This document shows, piece after piece, positions 11,398-23,139 of a stretch of DNA of 64,000 nucleotides. Made by a program: the position numbers and the translations under genes. The stretch lies in NCBI GenBank assembly GCA_022592445.1, contig JABYQR010000006.1, positions 124,001 through 188,000 of the forward strand, written 5' to 3'. The notes beneath the pieces were generated by a model. That model saw nothing but the letters and a program-made list of their open reading frames with translations. It was not told the origin of the DNA and ran no database searches. The DNA is from Cytidiella melzeri. Its lineage: Eukaryota > Basidiomycota > Agaricomycetes > Polyporales > Irpicaceae. Position 1 is the stretch's first letter. Each line of letters begins with the position of its first letter.

Positions 11398-12534
11398 CTA
11401 ATCGAGCTTCCTTGCCCACCTCCTTCCAGACTGCGAGCGTGCTGAAGATGAGACCGTAGGGGAAGCAGGTTGAACGACAATATCAACTTTGCCATTTTGC
11501 TGCCAAGCAGCCGCGGGTAACTTCTCCCTTTCCTCATGCCTGGCCTTGCCTTCAGTAAGGATACCGTTGTCTCTGACGCCATCGTTGCCCCAATAAGCCC
11601 ACATTTGAACGCCAAGGATGACATTCAACAGCAAAGCGAGAGCAAAACCAGCGGTGAGAATGGGATCACCGACTTCAGCTGCAGTAGTGAATAATCTCGC
11701 CAGGCATCCGGCAACCTGAGAAATAACAGCGAAAGCAGACAGCTGCCCCGTGGACCGCGCCCGAGCGTTTTGGCTGATCTGCGGGATCTTGGAGAACAAT
11801 GACAAGGGTATAGTGGCCATTTGCAATACTGCGAGCGTGGGAGGAGGGACATAGTACAATGCGATGCCGCTCACGACAGTCATGGCCGTCGCCAGCGCGA
11901 GTTGGGGCGTGGTGTTGTGTGCCCGAGTGAGTCGTGACGATGGATAGTAGATTATGAGGAGGGTGATGACGACGTTTTGTACCGTAAGGAAGAAGTTCTC
12001 TCCGTAGGTAGAGAAAGGGAAGTTGTTGCGGTACGAATACACCAAAGTGATGGCGTACGCCAATGTTTCAAGGACATAAGCGGAGAGGGAGAGGCCACGT
12101 GCCGATTTAGCGGATAGAACTGCACAGAATATGTTAGCATATTGGTCATACATAATATGGCGATTGGATGACAGCTGCATGCCTTCGACAACTTAGAAGA
12201 CCAGACCGACCTTGTCATTTCCACGTAGTGGGTGACAAGGATATCAAGCCAAGCAGTCAACAAGATACCAGACTTACTTAACAATAGTTGTGGTACTTTC
12301 ATTATGGATCCTCCGACCACTATGCCGATGCCCAAACCCTTCGATAGTGCGTACTTGAGGCAGTCGACGTCACTGATGTTAAGATCCTCAACAAGCGAGA
12401 CGTAACATTTCTAAAACATATGTAATTGTTGGTAAACAGTGTTCATAGAATAAGACTTTCTCACGAACCTGGCCAACGATTACCACACCAACGTCCTTGA
12501 TGAACCATGGCAAATTTCGAGTAATTGAGGTCAT
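11398..12534 (-). CDS. mannose-P-dolichol utilization defect 1 (MPDU1)-like PQ-loop protein
   Basis: Polytopic ER membrane protein of the MPDU1 branch of the PQ-loop family, needed in animals for use of dolichol-linked mannose and glucose donors. Exon 1 (ATG at 12532-12534; MTSITRNLPWF) joins exon 2 (KCYVSLVEDLN then SDVDCLKYALSKGLGIG, then VVGGSIMKVPQLLL, the first PQ loop). A long intron of about 170 nt follows. Exon 3 begins ILSAKSARGLSL and AYVLETLAYAI, and contains a second loop SKIPQISQNARARSTGQLS. Several hydrophobic helices are evident. The C-terminal tail is polar and Ser-rich and ends RRWARKLD. The gene is divergent from eIF3e, with a 411-base shared upstream region. No damage seen. 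Confidence 0.9.
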
Positions 12535-12945
12535 AGTAGCAAACGAGAGAGAGCAGAAGATTAGGTGTCTTGTCAATGGTGGTGTTAGAGTAGTGCTTGA
12601 ATGTCTCCGGGACTACTGCATGTATTGTGCAACCAAACAATGCGGATGCGGGGAGTGTGAGGGAGACGGTCGTGGTAGATGAAAGAATCGTGTTGGCGTA
12701 GTCGATTCTCGACGTGTCCTGCGCGCTGTGACCGTTTGTTGCCTTTATCGGGTCTCTTAGTGTGACAAAAATTTGATCTTGATTTCGTCTAACTGAACGG
12801 CCACAGGCAGTGGGAGTCTGAGGGAACCTGAACCCGAGTCTTCAACAAAAGGTATGCACTCTTCACGGAAATTTTTATCTTCTGAAAGAGACTCAGTCAG
12901 CACCTACCAGGTACTTTCACGACTCAACAGCCACCTGTCCTTAAA
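12535..12945. promoter_or_regulatory. shared divergent upstream region of MPDU1-like and eIF3e genes
   Basis: 411 bases between two start codons pointing apart. It must carry both promoters. I see no clear TATA box. Confidence 0.5.
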
Positions 12946-14573
12946 ATGGCCGAGTACGACCTCACCCAGACAATAATTCCATATTGCGATCGTCATCTCG
13001 TTTTCCCGCTCCTCGCGCACCTTGTCGGGAACGATTTTTTTCCTGTCGACCAAGTTCGGGCCGCACAATATGAGCTTGCAAAAGGAACGAACATGGTGGA
13101 TTATGCCGTTAGTTTGTTTGGGCAGCTGCATCCGGATGAAGAGGCTCCCGCAGGTGCGTTGCAGTAACGAGTGTTCTGCAATCATCATCAGTCTTATATG
13201 CATATAGAGCTTTCTGGCAAGCGCGAAAGTGCGGTTTCCACCAACGAGAGGCTAGAGCAAGAAGCTCAGGATGTGTTGAAAGTAATCGAAATTCCTGAAG
13301 TTGTTCAAGCACTCCGGCAAGACAAAAACCAAAACCTGCAATATCTCAAGGAGCACTACAAGGTAAGCGAGAATTATACTACCAGCTATCATGCGCTTCT
13401 AGCTGTCCTCTCCGTGTTACCTAGAGTCGCTATGCTCATCATCATCTTTAGGTCACGCTGGAACAAATCAGCGCTCTATATAACTTCGGCCAGTTCCAAT
13501 ATACGTATGGTAATTATAGCGGAGCCGCCGACTACCTCTATCACTTTCGGGTGCTCTCCACTGATCCCGAATTGACCATATCCGCCCACTGGGGAAAGCT
13601 CGCTTGTGATATTCTCACAGGCAGATGGGACATCGCTCTTGAAGAACTTAATACTCTTCGCGAGGCCATTGATGCGCGCACTCCCTCACACCCCGCTTTC
13701 TCCACCAGCCCATCACCAGCTGACCCAGCCCTGACTCAGCTGCACTCACGCACATGGCTGCTTCACTGGTCCCTGTTTGTCTACTATAACCACCCTGAAG
13801 GACGCACGCTCCTCTTGGAGACTTTCCTCTCACCTACCTACCTCAACACTATCCAGACATCAGCCCCATGGATTTTGCGATACGTCGCCGCCGCTGCCGT
13901 CCTATCACGCAAGGCATCTTCCACGTCTGGCAGCTCAGTCTCGAGCCGTGTTCGCCACTCCATTCGGGAGGTTGTCAAAATTATCCAGATGGAGGAGTAT
14001 CAATACCAGGATCCCATCACTGCCTTCCTCAAAGAGCTCTACGTCGAGTTCGACTTCGAGGCTGCTCAACGAGAGCTCAGCAAGGCGGAACAAGTTGTCG
14101 GAAACGACTTTTTCTTGTCCGAGTTTAAGGATGATTTCCTGGACAACGCGAGATACCTCATAAGTGAAGCTTACTGTCGTATTCATCAGCAGATCAGTAT
14201 TGCGTAAGAGATTGTCACTATCTCTCGCTTTTACTGCTCATTTTGCGCTCTACAGTGATCTCTCTGAGCGTCTCAATCTCTCTCGGGAAGAGGGCGAAAA
14301 ATGGGTGGTTAACCTCATTCGCGAGACCCGTATGGGCTCTGACGCGAAGATTGACTTGGGCAAGGTGAGCAACACTGCACGACACACCTCACAGGCTGTA
14401 TATTGAGTGACTTTTTGCAGAACGTCATCGAGATCAACAGACCACCGCAGCCCATTTACCAAACGGTTATCGAGAAGACACGCGGGCTTGCTTTCCGAAC
14501 CCAGGCACTCGGTGCTGCCATGGGCCGACAAGGCATTGCCTTGGAGCAACCCACGGTGGACGACGCACGGTGA
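12946..14573 (+). CDS. eukaryotic translation initiation factor 3 subunit E (eIF3e/INT6)
   Basis: Core PCI-domain subunit of eIF3. Exon 1 starts at ATG 12946 ([20 protein letters not shown]). Introns lie at 13154-13207, 13363-13451, 14204-14255 and 14365-14420, each keeping frame. Recognisable segments in order: [90 protein letters not shown], then the PCI region [39 protein letters not shown], and the C-terminus [14 protein letters not shown]. The stop is at 14571-14573. Length and order match the family and no defect is seen. Confidence 0.95.
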
Positions 14574-14871
14574 TTATACTGTTATCCTGCATAGATTGTG
14601 TCGTATACGTTTTGTAGCATAGCGTGACATGTATGTATACGTACACTAAGTGGCACTCAGTGCGAGGCTTCCATATTCATGACGGCTGCGTAAAACACAG
14701 CATTCATGACCATCAACATACGCAAAGACCCGGCCTTGAATATGTTGACTTATGGAGCCTTATTCCAGTGGATACGGCAAGATTCAAGTCGTGTGATTGT
14801 TCCTCATGTCAATGGCGCAGTGTAAGTTGGCGGACTGGGAGAATATGTCGTCCCACCGAGTAAATCAGCAT

Positions 14872-16490
14872 CTACCGTGGCAATCTGAACGTTAAGCTGA
14901 ATGAGAGGTTTCCGCGGGGGGCGCTCGGCGAGAAACCAGCGGCCTCGAAAGGATAAATTGCAATTGAGTACTAGCGGTCAAAATCGCAAGGTAAGTCCTC
15001 GCAGCCGAAGAAGCGACCCCGTGTATCTCGATGAATAAGACTGACCTCGATAGTGTAGTTCAGAATGCGGAATCCGGGAACGAGATCCTCAGGCACCGCT
15101 AGCGTTCCACGCAAAACCCGACTACTAGTAGCAGGGTTGCCGCCCTCGCCAGAAACCACCGTAAATTGGGGAAATGCCATTTCGTCTGCGTGGCTCTCCT
15201 CTGGACCATACACGCCGACTCCTATAGCGGCGTATTTAGCGTCCCGTTCGGTGTAAGATATCGTCCGGATAAGCACGACTCTCAGCGCGTGAGAGCAGAG
15301 AAGGTCCAGTGCTTGACCGTCCGTGGATTTCAAGACAAGGTGTATGGGAACGGTGGTACCTCGCGTATAACACAGCTATGACGTACTGAGTTGAGGCCAA
15401 TCTACCTGAACGAGCAGGCATTGTCTCACATACCGGTAATGGAATCGAAAGCTGATGGGCCGGTAGCTGAGCAATGGAAGGTGAAGACAAAGTTTCATGC
15501 ACACCTTGCATGTCACTGCGACTAGCCTGGAACTGAATAACATTCCAGTCATCTCAACACTAGGCAGCGTCCTCCATCCATCAGAGTCTTCCTCTGGCCC
15601 AGGAATTGCCAGACCTTGCAGCTTTGCGATTTGATGCAGCAGAGATGGCAAGCTAGGCTTTTGTCGTAGGACATAGAGGAAAGGGCACGCGAGCCTGGAT
15701 CCATGACTAGTCAGCGAGATAGTGGCGCAGGACCCGGCCGAAGCTCACCTGTAACCTGAGCTGAGGAAGCCCGTCTTGACACGAACCAGTAAATGATAAT
15801 CTATCGTAAAGCTGTTACGAGTGTCTGCGAACGTGGGGGGGAGGCGAAAATTCCTTGATCCTCCATCCCACGGAATGCTGACACCCTTGGGAAGTTTGAG
15901 CGAGTAAGACCACGAATGTCGGCCAGTCAACCGCGCTTTCCCTCTTGGCGGGGAATCGGCGGTCTCGGTGGGCAAAGATTCGTGGTGCCCGCCCGTCTCT
16001 ACCGTGTAAAGCTCTCGGCGCATGGTTAAAAACCGATGTATTGCGTACACCTTTCGGATTTCCCCAATCACCTACGAGTTCTATCAGTCGCTGTTACTCT
16101 ACACCGAACAAATGCAACATGCTTGCGCCAAATAAGCTTCGTGCGACAGCATGCGCTATCAAGGGGAGCGCTGAGCGCTGCACATGCGAACGACTCGCCA
16201 GGAAGAATTGCAACTCAGAAGGCACGACCGCAGGTACGTACCTCTACGGTGACAGAACGGACATGTAATCCCTCAGATAAATCAAGAGTGATTGTCCCAG
16301 CAAGGGTCTGCATTTGATTGAGGACTGGCGTCGAATCGGCGGTCTCAGCTCTGCTGCTTAGCACAACGGTCAAGGTAGGATGATTATCCTTCATCAGCCG
16401 AAACGAATGTGCCACTTGTGGGTCCGCGCGTGGATTGACATGCGCAGAGTATGCAGGCAGTTCAAGATCAGCGTCGGGAATGTTTGGCAT
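14872..16490 (-). CDS. arrestin-like N-terminal domain protein
   Basis: Basidiomycete arrestin-like protein, a family expanded in Agaricomycetes; members may act as trafficking adaptors. The likely start is ATG 16488-16490 (MPNIPDADLELPAYS), with an intron probably in the 5' leader. Blocks in order: LELPAYS, FRLMKDNHPTLTVVLSSRA, MQTLAGTITLDLSEG, RSVTVEVIGEIRKV, WSYSLKLPKGVSIPW, LPPTFADTRNSFTIDYHLLV, PSLPSLLHQIAKLQG, LPLCYTRGTTVPIHLVL, DGQALDLLCSHALRVVLIR, ILNYTIE, and a last exon YSIAIYPFEAAGFSPSAP ending at 14872. Introns fall at about 16070-16230, 15690-15750, 15470-15510 and 14943-15060. One intron near 15473-15510 would be only 38 nt; an alternative donor gives 51 nt. No frame break is needed. 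Confidence 0.82.
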
Positions 16491-17848
16491 CAGGCGACTA
16501 AACGTTACGAGGAATTTGCTCATCAATGAGTGCAGGTGGCACAGTAGGACAACTTACTGAGTGATGAGAATAGTGAAGCACGGCAATAGTACTGCGCTAC
16601 CATAACATATGGACGCGAAATGGGATTCCGCTATGCGGCGCCAGAATCAAGAAAGTTAGATTGCGGATAGCGATAAGACCTCGTCATTGCATGGATGGAA
16701 CCGGCCGTGACGCAGCCGAATCCCACATATCCTCATGTATCACATACATGATGGACATTGACAAGGAATTTGTAGTGGGTGGTTCTGCAGCACAAGGTAA
16801 GTCTGCGGATAGAATACGACAAGCAATGGGTAGTGTAGCGCAAGGAAGCCCACGGATATGTCAATGGCCACCAATTACTGCAGGCTCGTTGCACGATGGA
16901 ACACGTCGTGTTCGACACAGCATGAGAACTAACTCACATTGATAAGCCTGGAGAGTGGTATCTTGACTCGACGACAAATATGAATGATCACTACACAGGT
17001 GTATGGTACTTGTTCAGGGTGGAGAGTCAGCAAGCAAGCCAAATGCTGTTACCAACTATACAGCACGAACCTATTGGGATACCGCCCGAGCTGCATGAGG
17101 CACCCAAAATGCATGCCCGAATTACTAGCACAGGAGAATAAGCGGCCTGATGTGGTCTTGCCCCTTGTTCCCGTTCTAGTTACGAGGCTTTCAACACGGG
17201 TAGTCGTTGAGGCGTCAGTATGGTACTCAACAAAGTTTACCGCAGAGGCTGCGGACTGAGTCTTTACGCCTTCAAGTTGAGGCATCAGTATCAAGAGCGG
17301 ATATGTTCCCAATACAATCACTGGCAGGGTCAAGATCGTGCCTGTGCTAGAATGTGGGTAGGACTGACGGGAAGAATGCCCACAGCACGAAGCCCGAGGC
17401 TACCGCAGTTGAGAACCTCCGTCTCAGCAGATCATGTATGTACCCTGCCGTCGAGCGGTTATCCCAAGTTGAGAACAGTTCCCACTGTGGGTTTCTAACC
17501 GCCAAAATCCCAGGCTGGCATGTCATATCAATGAAGGTGTCCGCGACTTTCGGCGTATGTACTGACTAGTTGTCGAGCGAGGGGCTTTGACAGCGCGGGG
17601 CATTTTGCGTTCTATGAAGGACCAAAATCAGCAATCTCATCGATCATGAATAAACACGAGTTTCCACTGCGCCAGTTGCTGAGTTTGCGGCTGGAGGACC
17701 TTTCCACGCGCAAGGTTGGATTCACGCCGCATTAGAAGAGCCTAGATAACTTGCGCAAACAAATCCTTGGTGAAAGTTCCGGGGTGATATCAGTAGATAC
17801 ATTTGGGTTTTGAACTCTCTGAGAACAGTAAAGAGAACGGAGCTGACC
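16491..17848. other. gene-poor stretch, 1.36 kb
   Basis: Lies between the arrestin-like gene start and the Nas6 stop. A leftward 94-codon frame (17049-17333) has a hydrophobic start and a Thr-rich region, and a possible acceptor lies just upstream, but I cannot extend it into a gene. The plus-strand frames lack motifs. Confidence 0.45.
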
Positions 17849-19056
17849 CTAAGGCTTACCACACCTATCAATGACGTGAGCTCTGGCTCGCCTCTGTTCT
17901 TGACCGCCAACACCTCCCAGGTTTTCCGGTGTCTCGCCATCCAGATTTTCCTGTTTGAGGATACAGTTAATTCGGCACTGCGCGGCAGCGCATCATGAGA
18001 CTCACTCTCGTACGGTCCGCACCTGCTTCTATCAACAGACAAGCGGCCTCCGCATGTGCGGATTCCATAGCCAGATGCAGCGGCGTGTTACCTGAAATCA
18101 GGCCAGTGGTCACGAGATATTTGCGATATGGTCAGGAATCACGGATCCTTACCTACGCGGTCAGCAGGATTGATACGCGTTTTGGGGGAGCCTTCCGGCG
18201 GATGAAGCAGGACATTGATGAGACCAGTGGATCCTGTGGTTGCGGCACGATGTCTAGGATATCGGTGTCAACTCGCAGCCGGCGGCGGTAAGGATAGATG
18301 ACGTACAGGGGAGTCTGGTTGGCCCTATCACGAGCATTGATCTAGTCACAATTCGACATCAGTAAATGTGCACACAACCAATGAGGCCACCAACATCTGC
18401 GCCTCGGGCTATTAGGAGTTTGCTGATCTGACATTTCATTTCTGTTAGTCAGAGTGCAGCGAAGAACACCCAAAAGTCATACCTCCACGCGCGACTTGGA
18501 AGCGGCATAATGCCTTGCGATGCCGCAGTGAGTTCATGTGTCTCCATCAAAAAACCAGAAAAGTACCCACAGCGCCGTCAGACCTTTGTCATTTGTTTTT
18601 TTGACATTGGCACCTGCACCGAGCAATTCGCGAACCACGTCTTCGTGACCAGCGCTAGCTGTTGAGAAATTGACTTGAGGAGGTTGTAAGGCAAAGAATA
18701 AGCGAACACCCCACAGGCAATAAGCAGCGGCGTCCAACCCAAGTTGTCCGGTATGTCGACCTCGGCGTGGAGATCCAACAGGTGCCGGACTATGTCAAGA
18801 GAGCCCGATGTGGCAGCCCAATGCAAGGCGGTCCGTCCGTCCTGACTGATATAAACAACATCGCCAGGTTACAGCCGTCACAACTGTACATACCACATCC
18901 TGAGCGTTGAGCGTGTTCGGGTCCTGTGTTAGTAATGTGCGCACAAGGCCAACTTGTCCTGCGGTGGTAGTGCCGTTACTATGCGATCACACTGAGCTGA
19001 TTAATTATGCGATGCTCACGGTTGAGAGCGGCGTTATGGATCGACATGTTCGACAT
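17849..19056 (-). CDS. 26S proteasome assembly chaperone Nas6/gankyrin (ankyrin repeats)
   Basis: Ankyrin-repeat chaperone that binds the Rpt3 ATPase during 19S assembly. The gene is cut by about eight introns, and the ankyrin repeats are only visible after splicing. It starts at ATG 19054-19056 (MSNMSIHNAALN), then GLVRTLLTQDPNTLNAQDV, DGRTALHWAATSGSLDIV, DIPDNLGWTPLLIA, ASAGHEDVVRELLGAGANV, DKGLTALHYAASKSRVE, KLLIARGADV, NARDRANQTPLHRAATTG, NPADRVGNTPLHLAMESAH, and the C-terminal DGETPENLGGVGGQEQR, ending CGKP at 17849. The final GVGGQEQ segment is typical of the family. The predicted length of about 235 residues agrees with gankyrin. No disabling change was found. Confidence 0.92.
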
Positions 19057-19327
19057 GTTTTCCCGGGAAAGACGGACGGGATGTGCCTCAAGTTTGAGGT
19101 ACGCGACAGTCACGAACCTGACGGTAGCAGTACGCGTCGCGGTATGCTGCTGGACCAGCCACGTGACTCTTCGGCAAATTGCGCGCAGGTGGCATTGTCC
19201 AAGTTTGACATGGAAATCGGTATGGCCGCCTTGTCAGTTTAGCTCAAGCACCAGTCTCACGACGGACACTTGAATTCCACACCGACTTGTTCATCTTCCC
19301 TCACCTCTAGGAGTGTACGCAGTGGTC

Positions 19328-21359
19328 ATGCCATCCGTTCAAACAGCTTCAGATGCTGTCTCTGTCGAGAATACATCGCATTTGCTTCTCATTTTCCTGG
19401 AGTCGCAGTCACAGACTACCCTCACACGCCTCTATCAAAAGCCGTCGTCGTGTCTGTCCATCTTCCGGTCTGTTGCATCATGTCGACGGTGTAGAGATGC
19501 GCTGATGGCAGCTGAAGTCTTCTAGGTCCCTTGGAGCGACAGTTAGTCATGAATCTGTTGTGGCTAGAATCCGCAATTCTAGTGACCACAATGGCTGCAT
19601 GGGTCACGGCCGAAGGTAAAAAGTAGGCAGTGAACGTTATACTCGCTCCACAGACAGGCTGTACAATCAAAGTTACTAGAGCATATGAAACCGCCCTGTC
19701 GGTGCTCTCACGCTTACACATCCTGCCTCAAAACCCGGTCAAGTTGGCCCTGAATACCACTTTCAAGACTAGCTTACGGCAAGCAATCACGGGTGGGTGA
19801 GTGACTGTAGTCATCTCCTGCGCACGCACACATAATCTGCCGCAGGGGAGCAAGTGGCAGTTTTGGGGCACCTGCCGAGAAGGATGGGAAGCACCAGACA
19901 CCCTCCATTGATACACTAGACACATATGCATTGGAGCGTTGGGAGGTATGTTCTTTTTTCCCTGAAGTGCACCCAGCTCATAGTATCCAGACAATACTCC
20001 ATTACATGGTATCCTCGGGCACAGGCCGAAATCCTACGAAACCCTCTCAGGGCGTGCTCTACCTCTTGCAAAGGAGTGGTCTGATGGCCAGTAGCCAGTA
20101 CGAATACCAGACCAAGAGAGCAGTACACGCAATTGACATTTCGGGAATTCCGCAGCGGCTCGTCGCTTCAAATCACGTCTTCTGGATTTCAATTTCTTCT
20201 TCACGATCCTCATGCGCAGCTCTGGGAGCTATTGCTACAATATCTTCATATGGCTGAGGTGCGATGTCACGGCAAACCATGTGGATTGAACTGAATCTGC
20301 TGTAGGAGCGCCGAATGGACCTGGTTGAAGTCCTCAGCTTCCTATTCATGCTGTCGACTATGGAACTAGCCAGAGTAAGTCTATGTTCTTCTCTGCGTCG
20401 AGTACGAATAACTAACCATGTCGGCACGTAGGAATATTCTGTTGAGCATCTTAGCCCTACCCAAACCGCGATGCTGGAGGATCTCCGTGACTATGGCATT
20501 ATTTGGCAGCGAAAGGTAATTCAGCAGTTACTGTATACTCTCTTAAGCGGGAGCTTATGCAGACGTAGGCATCTTCCAAATGTTTGTGCCCGACGCGCTT
20601 GGCAACAACACTAACATCCTCTTCGCCTCCGCTTCCGACAAGCAACGGCACTGGGACAGACGCTCAAACTCAAGGTTTCATCGTTTTAGAAACCAATTAC
20701 AGGCTGTATGCCTATACTGGTGAGGCACGCAAATTAGCCATTGTTGTTTGCACTAATTCTTTCCCCAGACAACCCTTTGCGAACGGCAGTGCTCAATCTC
20801 TTTGTGACTTTGAAGTCTCGATTCCCAAACCTAGTCGTCGGCGCCATTACCCGCGAAAGTGTGAAAAAGGCTCTAGCGAACGGCATTACGGCTGACCAGG
20901 TTTGTCCCTGCGTAACAGTCTACAGGCCGGCCCAATACTTACAACTTACACAATTAGATTATCAGTTATTTGACAACTCATGCGCACCCACAGATGAGGA
21001 AGAATGTGCGTGTTATTCAGACAACGTTTTATTTCGATACGAGCTAGCTTCTCAGAAACCTCTGCTTCCCGTTACTGTCCAAGACCAAATTCGGCTCTGG
21101 GAACTAGAGAAAAATAGGGTCAAATCGCAGGAAGGTTAGCGGACTGGACCTCTTGGCATTGGCTTGCACTGACGTGCCAACAGGGTACCTGTACACCGCA
21201 TTTGCATCGCAAGCCGATTACGATTACGTCCTCAATTATGCGAAGCAGCTGGACGTCGTGCTATGGGAAAGCTCTACGCGAAGATGTTTCTTTGGGAGTT
21301 TGGAGGGTCATCCCAATATCCGAGGATTCATTGAGAGGAGAGCTGCTGGGAAACAATAA
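19328..21359 (+). CDS. TFB2: TFIIH core subunit TFB2 (p52)
   Basis: Subunit of the general transcription and DNA-repair factor TFIIH that contacts the XPB/Ssl2 helicase. Start ATG 19328 (MPSVQTASDAVSVEN). Spliced blocks in order: FLESQSQTTLTRLYQKPSS, SIFRLLGPLERQLVMNLLWL, TTMAAWVTAEG, AYETALSVLSRLHILPQNP, TTFKTSLRQAITG, TILHYMVSSGTGRNPTKPSQ, LQITSSGFQFLLHDPHAQLW, RMDLVEVLSFLFML, SPTQTAMLEDLRDYGIIWQR, GFIVLETNYRLYAYTDNPLR, LKSRFPNLVVGAITRESVKK, IISYLTTHAHPQMRKN, PLLPVTVQDQIRLWELEKNR, and YLYTAFASQADYDYVLNYAK. It ends at 21359. About ten introns of 26-100 nt all preserve frame, for example 21006-21055. Complete and intact. It faces the WOPR gene tail to tail across 212 bases. Confidence 0.94.
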
Positions 21360-21571
21360 TTTCTAGGTATACGTTACACAGCATCCCATGGACATATACA
21401 TAATGCGACGGCTCTGAAAACAATTTCGTAGACTACTTGAGCGCAACTAGGCGACAACCGTACTGAAACAAATGGTCATGACATGCCGATATATAAGCCG
21501 AAGTACGGTCCGTGTGAGGCATCAACAATTCAGATCAAGAACCTGACATAGCTACGTCATCAAGTCATAAG

Positions 21572-23139
21572 TCAACGGTGTTGTCCAAGGTATCGCTGAT
21601 GAGGAGGAAGTGCGCCTCGTTGTACGTCGCGGTGCGAGCTTGAATAGGTTCGGTAAGCTGACCCCGAAGATGTGAATGGGCCACTAACATACCTTTGCTC
21701 TTCCCAGGCCCAAGCTGCCGAGTCTGATCTTTGGCGTGTCGATTCCCGTGGCCGTATTGAAGCCGTACAAGCAGCCTCAGGAGAGTGGGACAATGACATA
21801 GACGCAATTGAATGGTCGAGAGTCACTCGTCCATCCTGGCACCATCCTTCACCTGAGGGTTGACGCTCTGGACGCACGCGGGGATTCTGGGAGAACCCGT
21901 CTCGAGTGTGTGAGAGGTTCAGACTGTTAATCTCCCAACGGTTGTCCTGGAGAGAGGCCGAGTGCAGGGATGGGTCCGAGGAATACGCGTCGTGGAGCGA
22001 AGACTCGGGTGGAAGCGAGGATCCGTATGAAAAGTATGGCGAAGGAGTCCATTGCGCCGGTGAAGTCGGGGCTGAACTGCTGTGCTCTAACGACTGGGTG
22101 TGGTAGTCGCGGCTGGAGTGCATGCCCAACCCTGAGCTGACAGGATGCGCAGGAGATGAGAACTGGTGGGAATGGCTTGAATAGCGGGCTGCCGAGCTAG
22201 GGAACGGTGCCTGAGAATGATCCGAGGACACCTCGCTGGTGAATGCTTTGGACAGCCTGCCACCGTCAACTGGACTCGGGCTCTCAGACTGGTGAGAGGG
22301 CTCATCAGAGTCCCGGCTAAACGTTTCCCGTCAAATACGTCAGCTCAAGGCGCTCATAACATGTACAGGAAACCCCACATTCGAGTCAAACGACCGTCTG
22401 GCCCAAGCTCGAGCTTTGGAGGGTAACGGAAATTGGTGGACTGCACCAGCTCGTGTGGTATCTCGAGACCCATGATGGTGGGTACACTTGTAGGTCGCTG
22501 GAGTCGGCCCGACCTGACGTCGTCATGGGTATAGTAACATATGAGGTGATGGTCTGAGCCGCCTATTTTGACGGTGATTGTCTGTCAGGGCATACATACA
22601 GATGAGTCGGACTGAAACCTCAAGAACACGACCAGGGAGAAGCCACTGACCTTTTTGATCAGCCCTTGTATTTTCAGCGTTCCATGGCCGTCTGTTCGCT
22701 GCATGTTGTGCGCCCCGGGATTTGAGTAGACGCTTCGACTCGTGCGCTCGACGACCTCGCGATACACCTGGCGTCGGAGGGTTGATCAATCTCCGAGTTG
22801 CACTTGGGGCGATATATCAGTCATGCAACACACCAAGAAGTTTCCCGATATGCGGCTCGGTGTCCAGGTATACCCTGAATAGTTCGGGAATTAGCCAACG
22901 TGCTAAACTGCCCGATAGTACGTGGAGCAGGACCTACCGTCCGTCCAGCGTTTGATGCCGCTTTCCTCGACACTGAAGACGAAGACGGCGCCGCTCCTGA
23001 TCATGGACCTTCGTTCGAGTTCATTCAGGCGGCGTGTTATACGCGGGACCAGGCCACAACGAGCAGCTTGAATGAGTCGTAGGGCATCTGAAGTGGTTTC
23101 AACGAAGCCGCAAAATGGGACAACGTCGGAAGGAGGCAT
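21572..23139 (-). CDS. WOPR-domain (Gti1/Pac2/Wor1-type) transcription factor
   Basis: Member of the fungal WOPR family, regulators of morphology and pathogenic or developmental switches. The start is ATG 23137-23139. WOPR part a: FCGFVETTSDALRLIQAA, GLVPRITRRLNELERRS, RSGAVFVFSVEESGIKRWTD, then after an intron WTPSRISGNFL, and after another VYREVVERTSRSVY. Part b: GTLKIQGLIKK, then TITVKIGGSDHHLICYYTHD, DVRSGRLQRP, STNFRYPPKLELGPDGRL. The C-terminal 240 residues are Ser/His/Pro-rich, without a fold, as is usual for the family. Intron phases all agree; the last one before the tail is about 50 nt (GTACAT..TTTAG). The final coding exon could be slightly different because a weak donor exists near 21690. 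An unusually long gene-free region lies upstream. Confidence 0.9.

Noticed and set aside
21565..21807. Alternative final exon for the WOPR gene
   Set aside because: A donor and acceptor pair near 21655-21692 would give a 38-nt intron without a clear branch site; the simple reading to the stop at 21572 was preferred.
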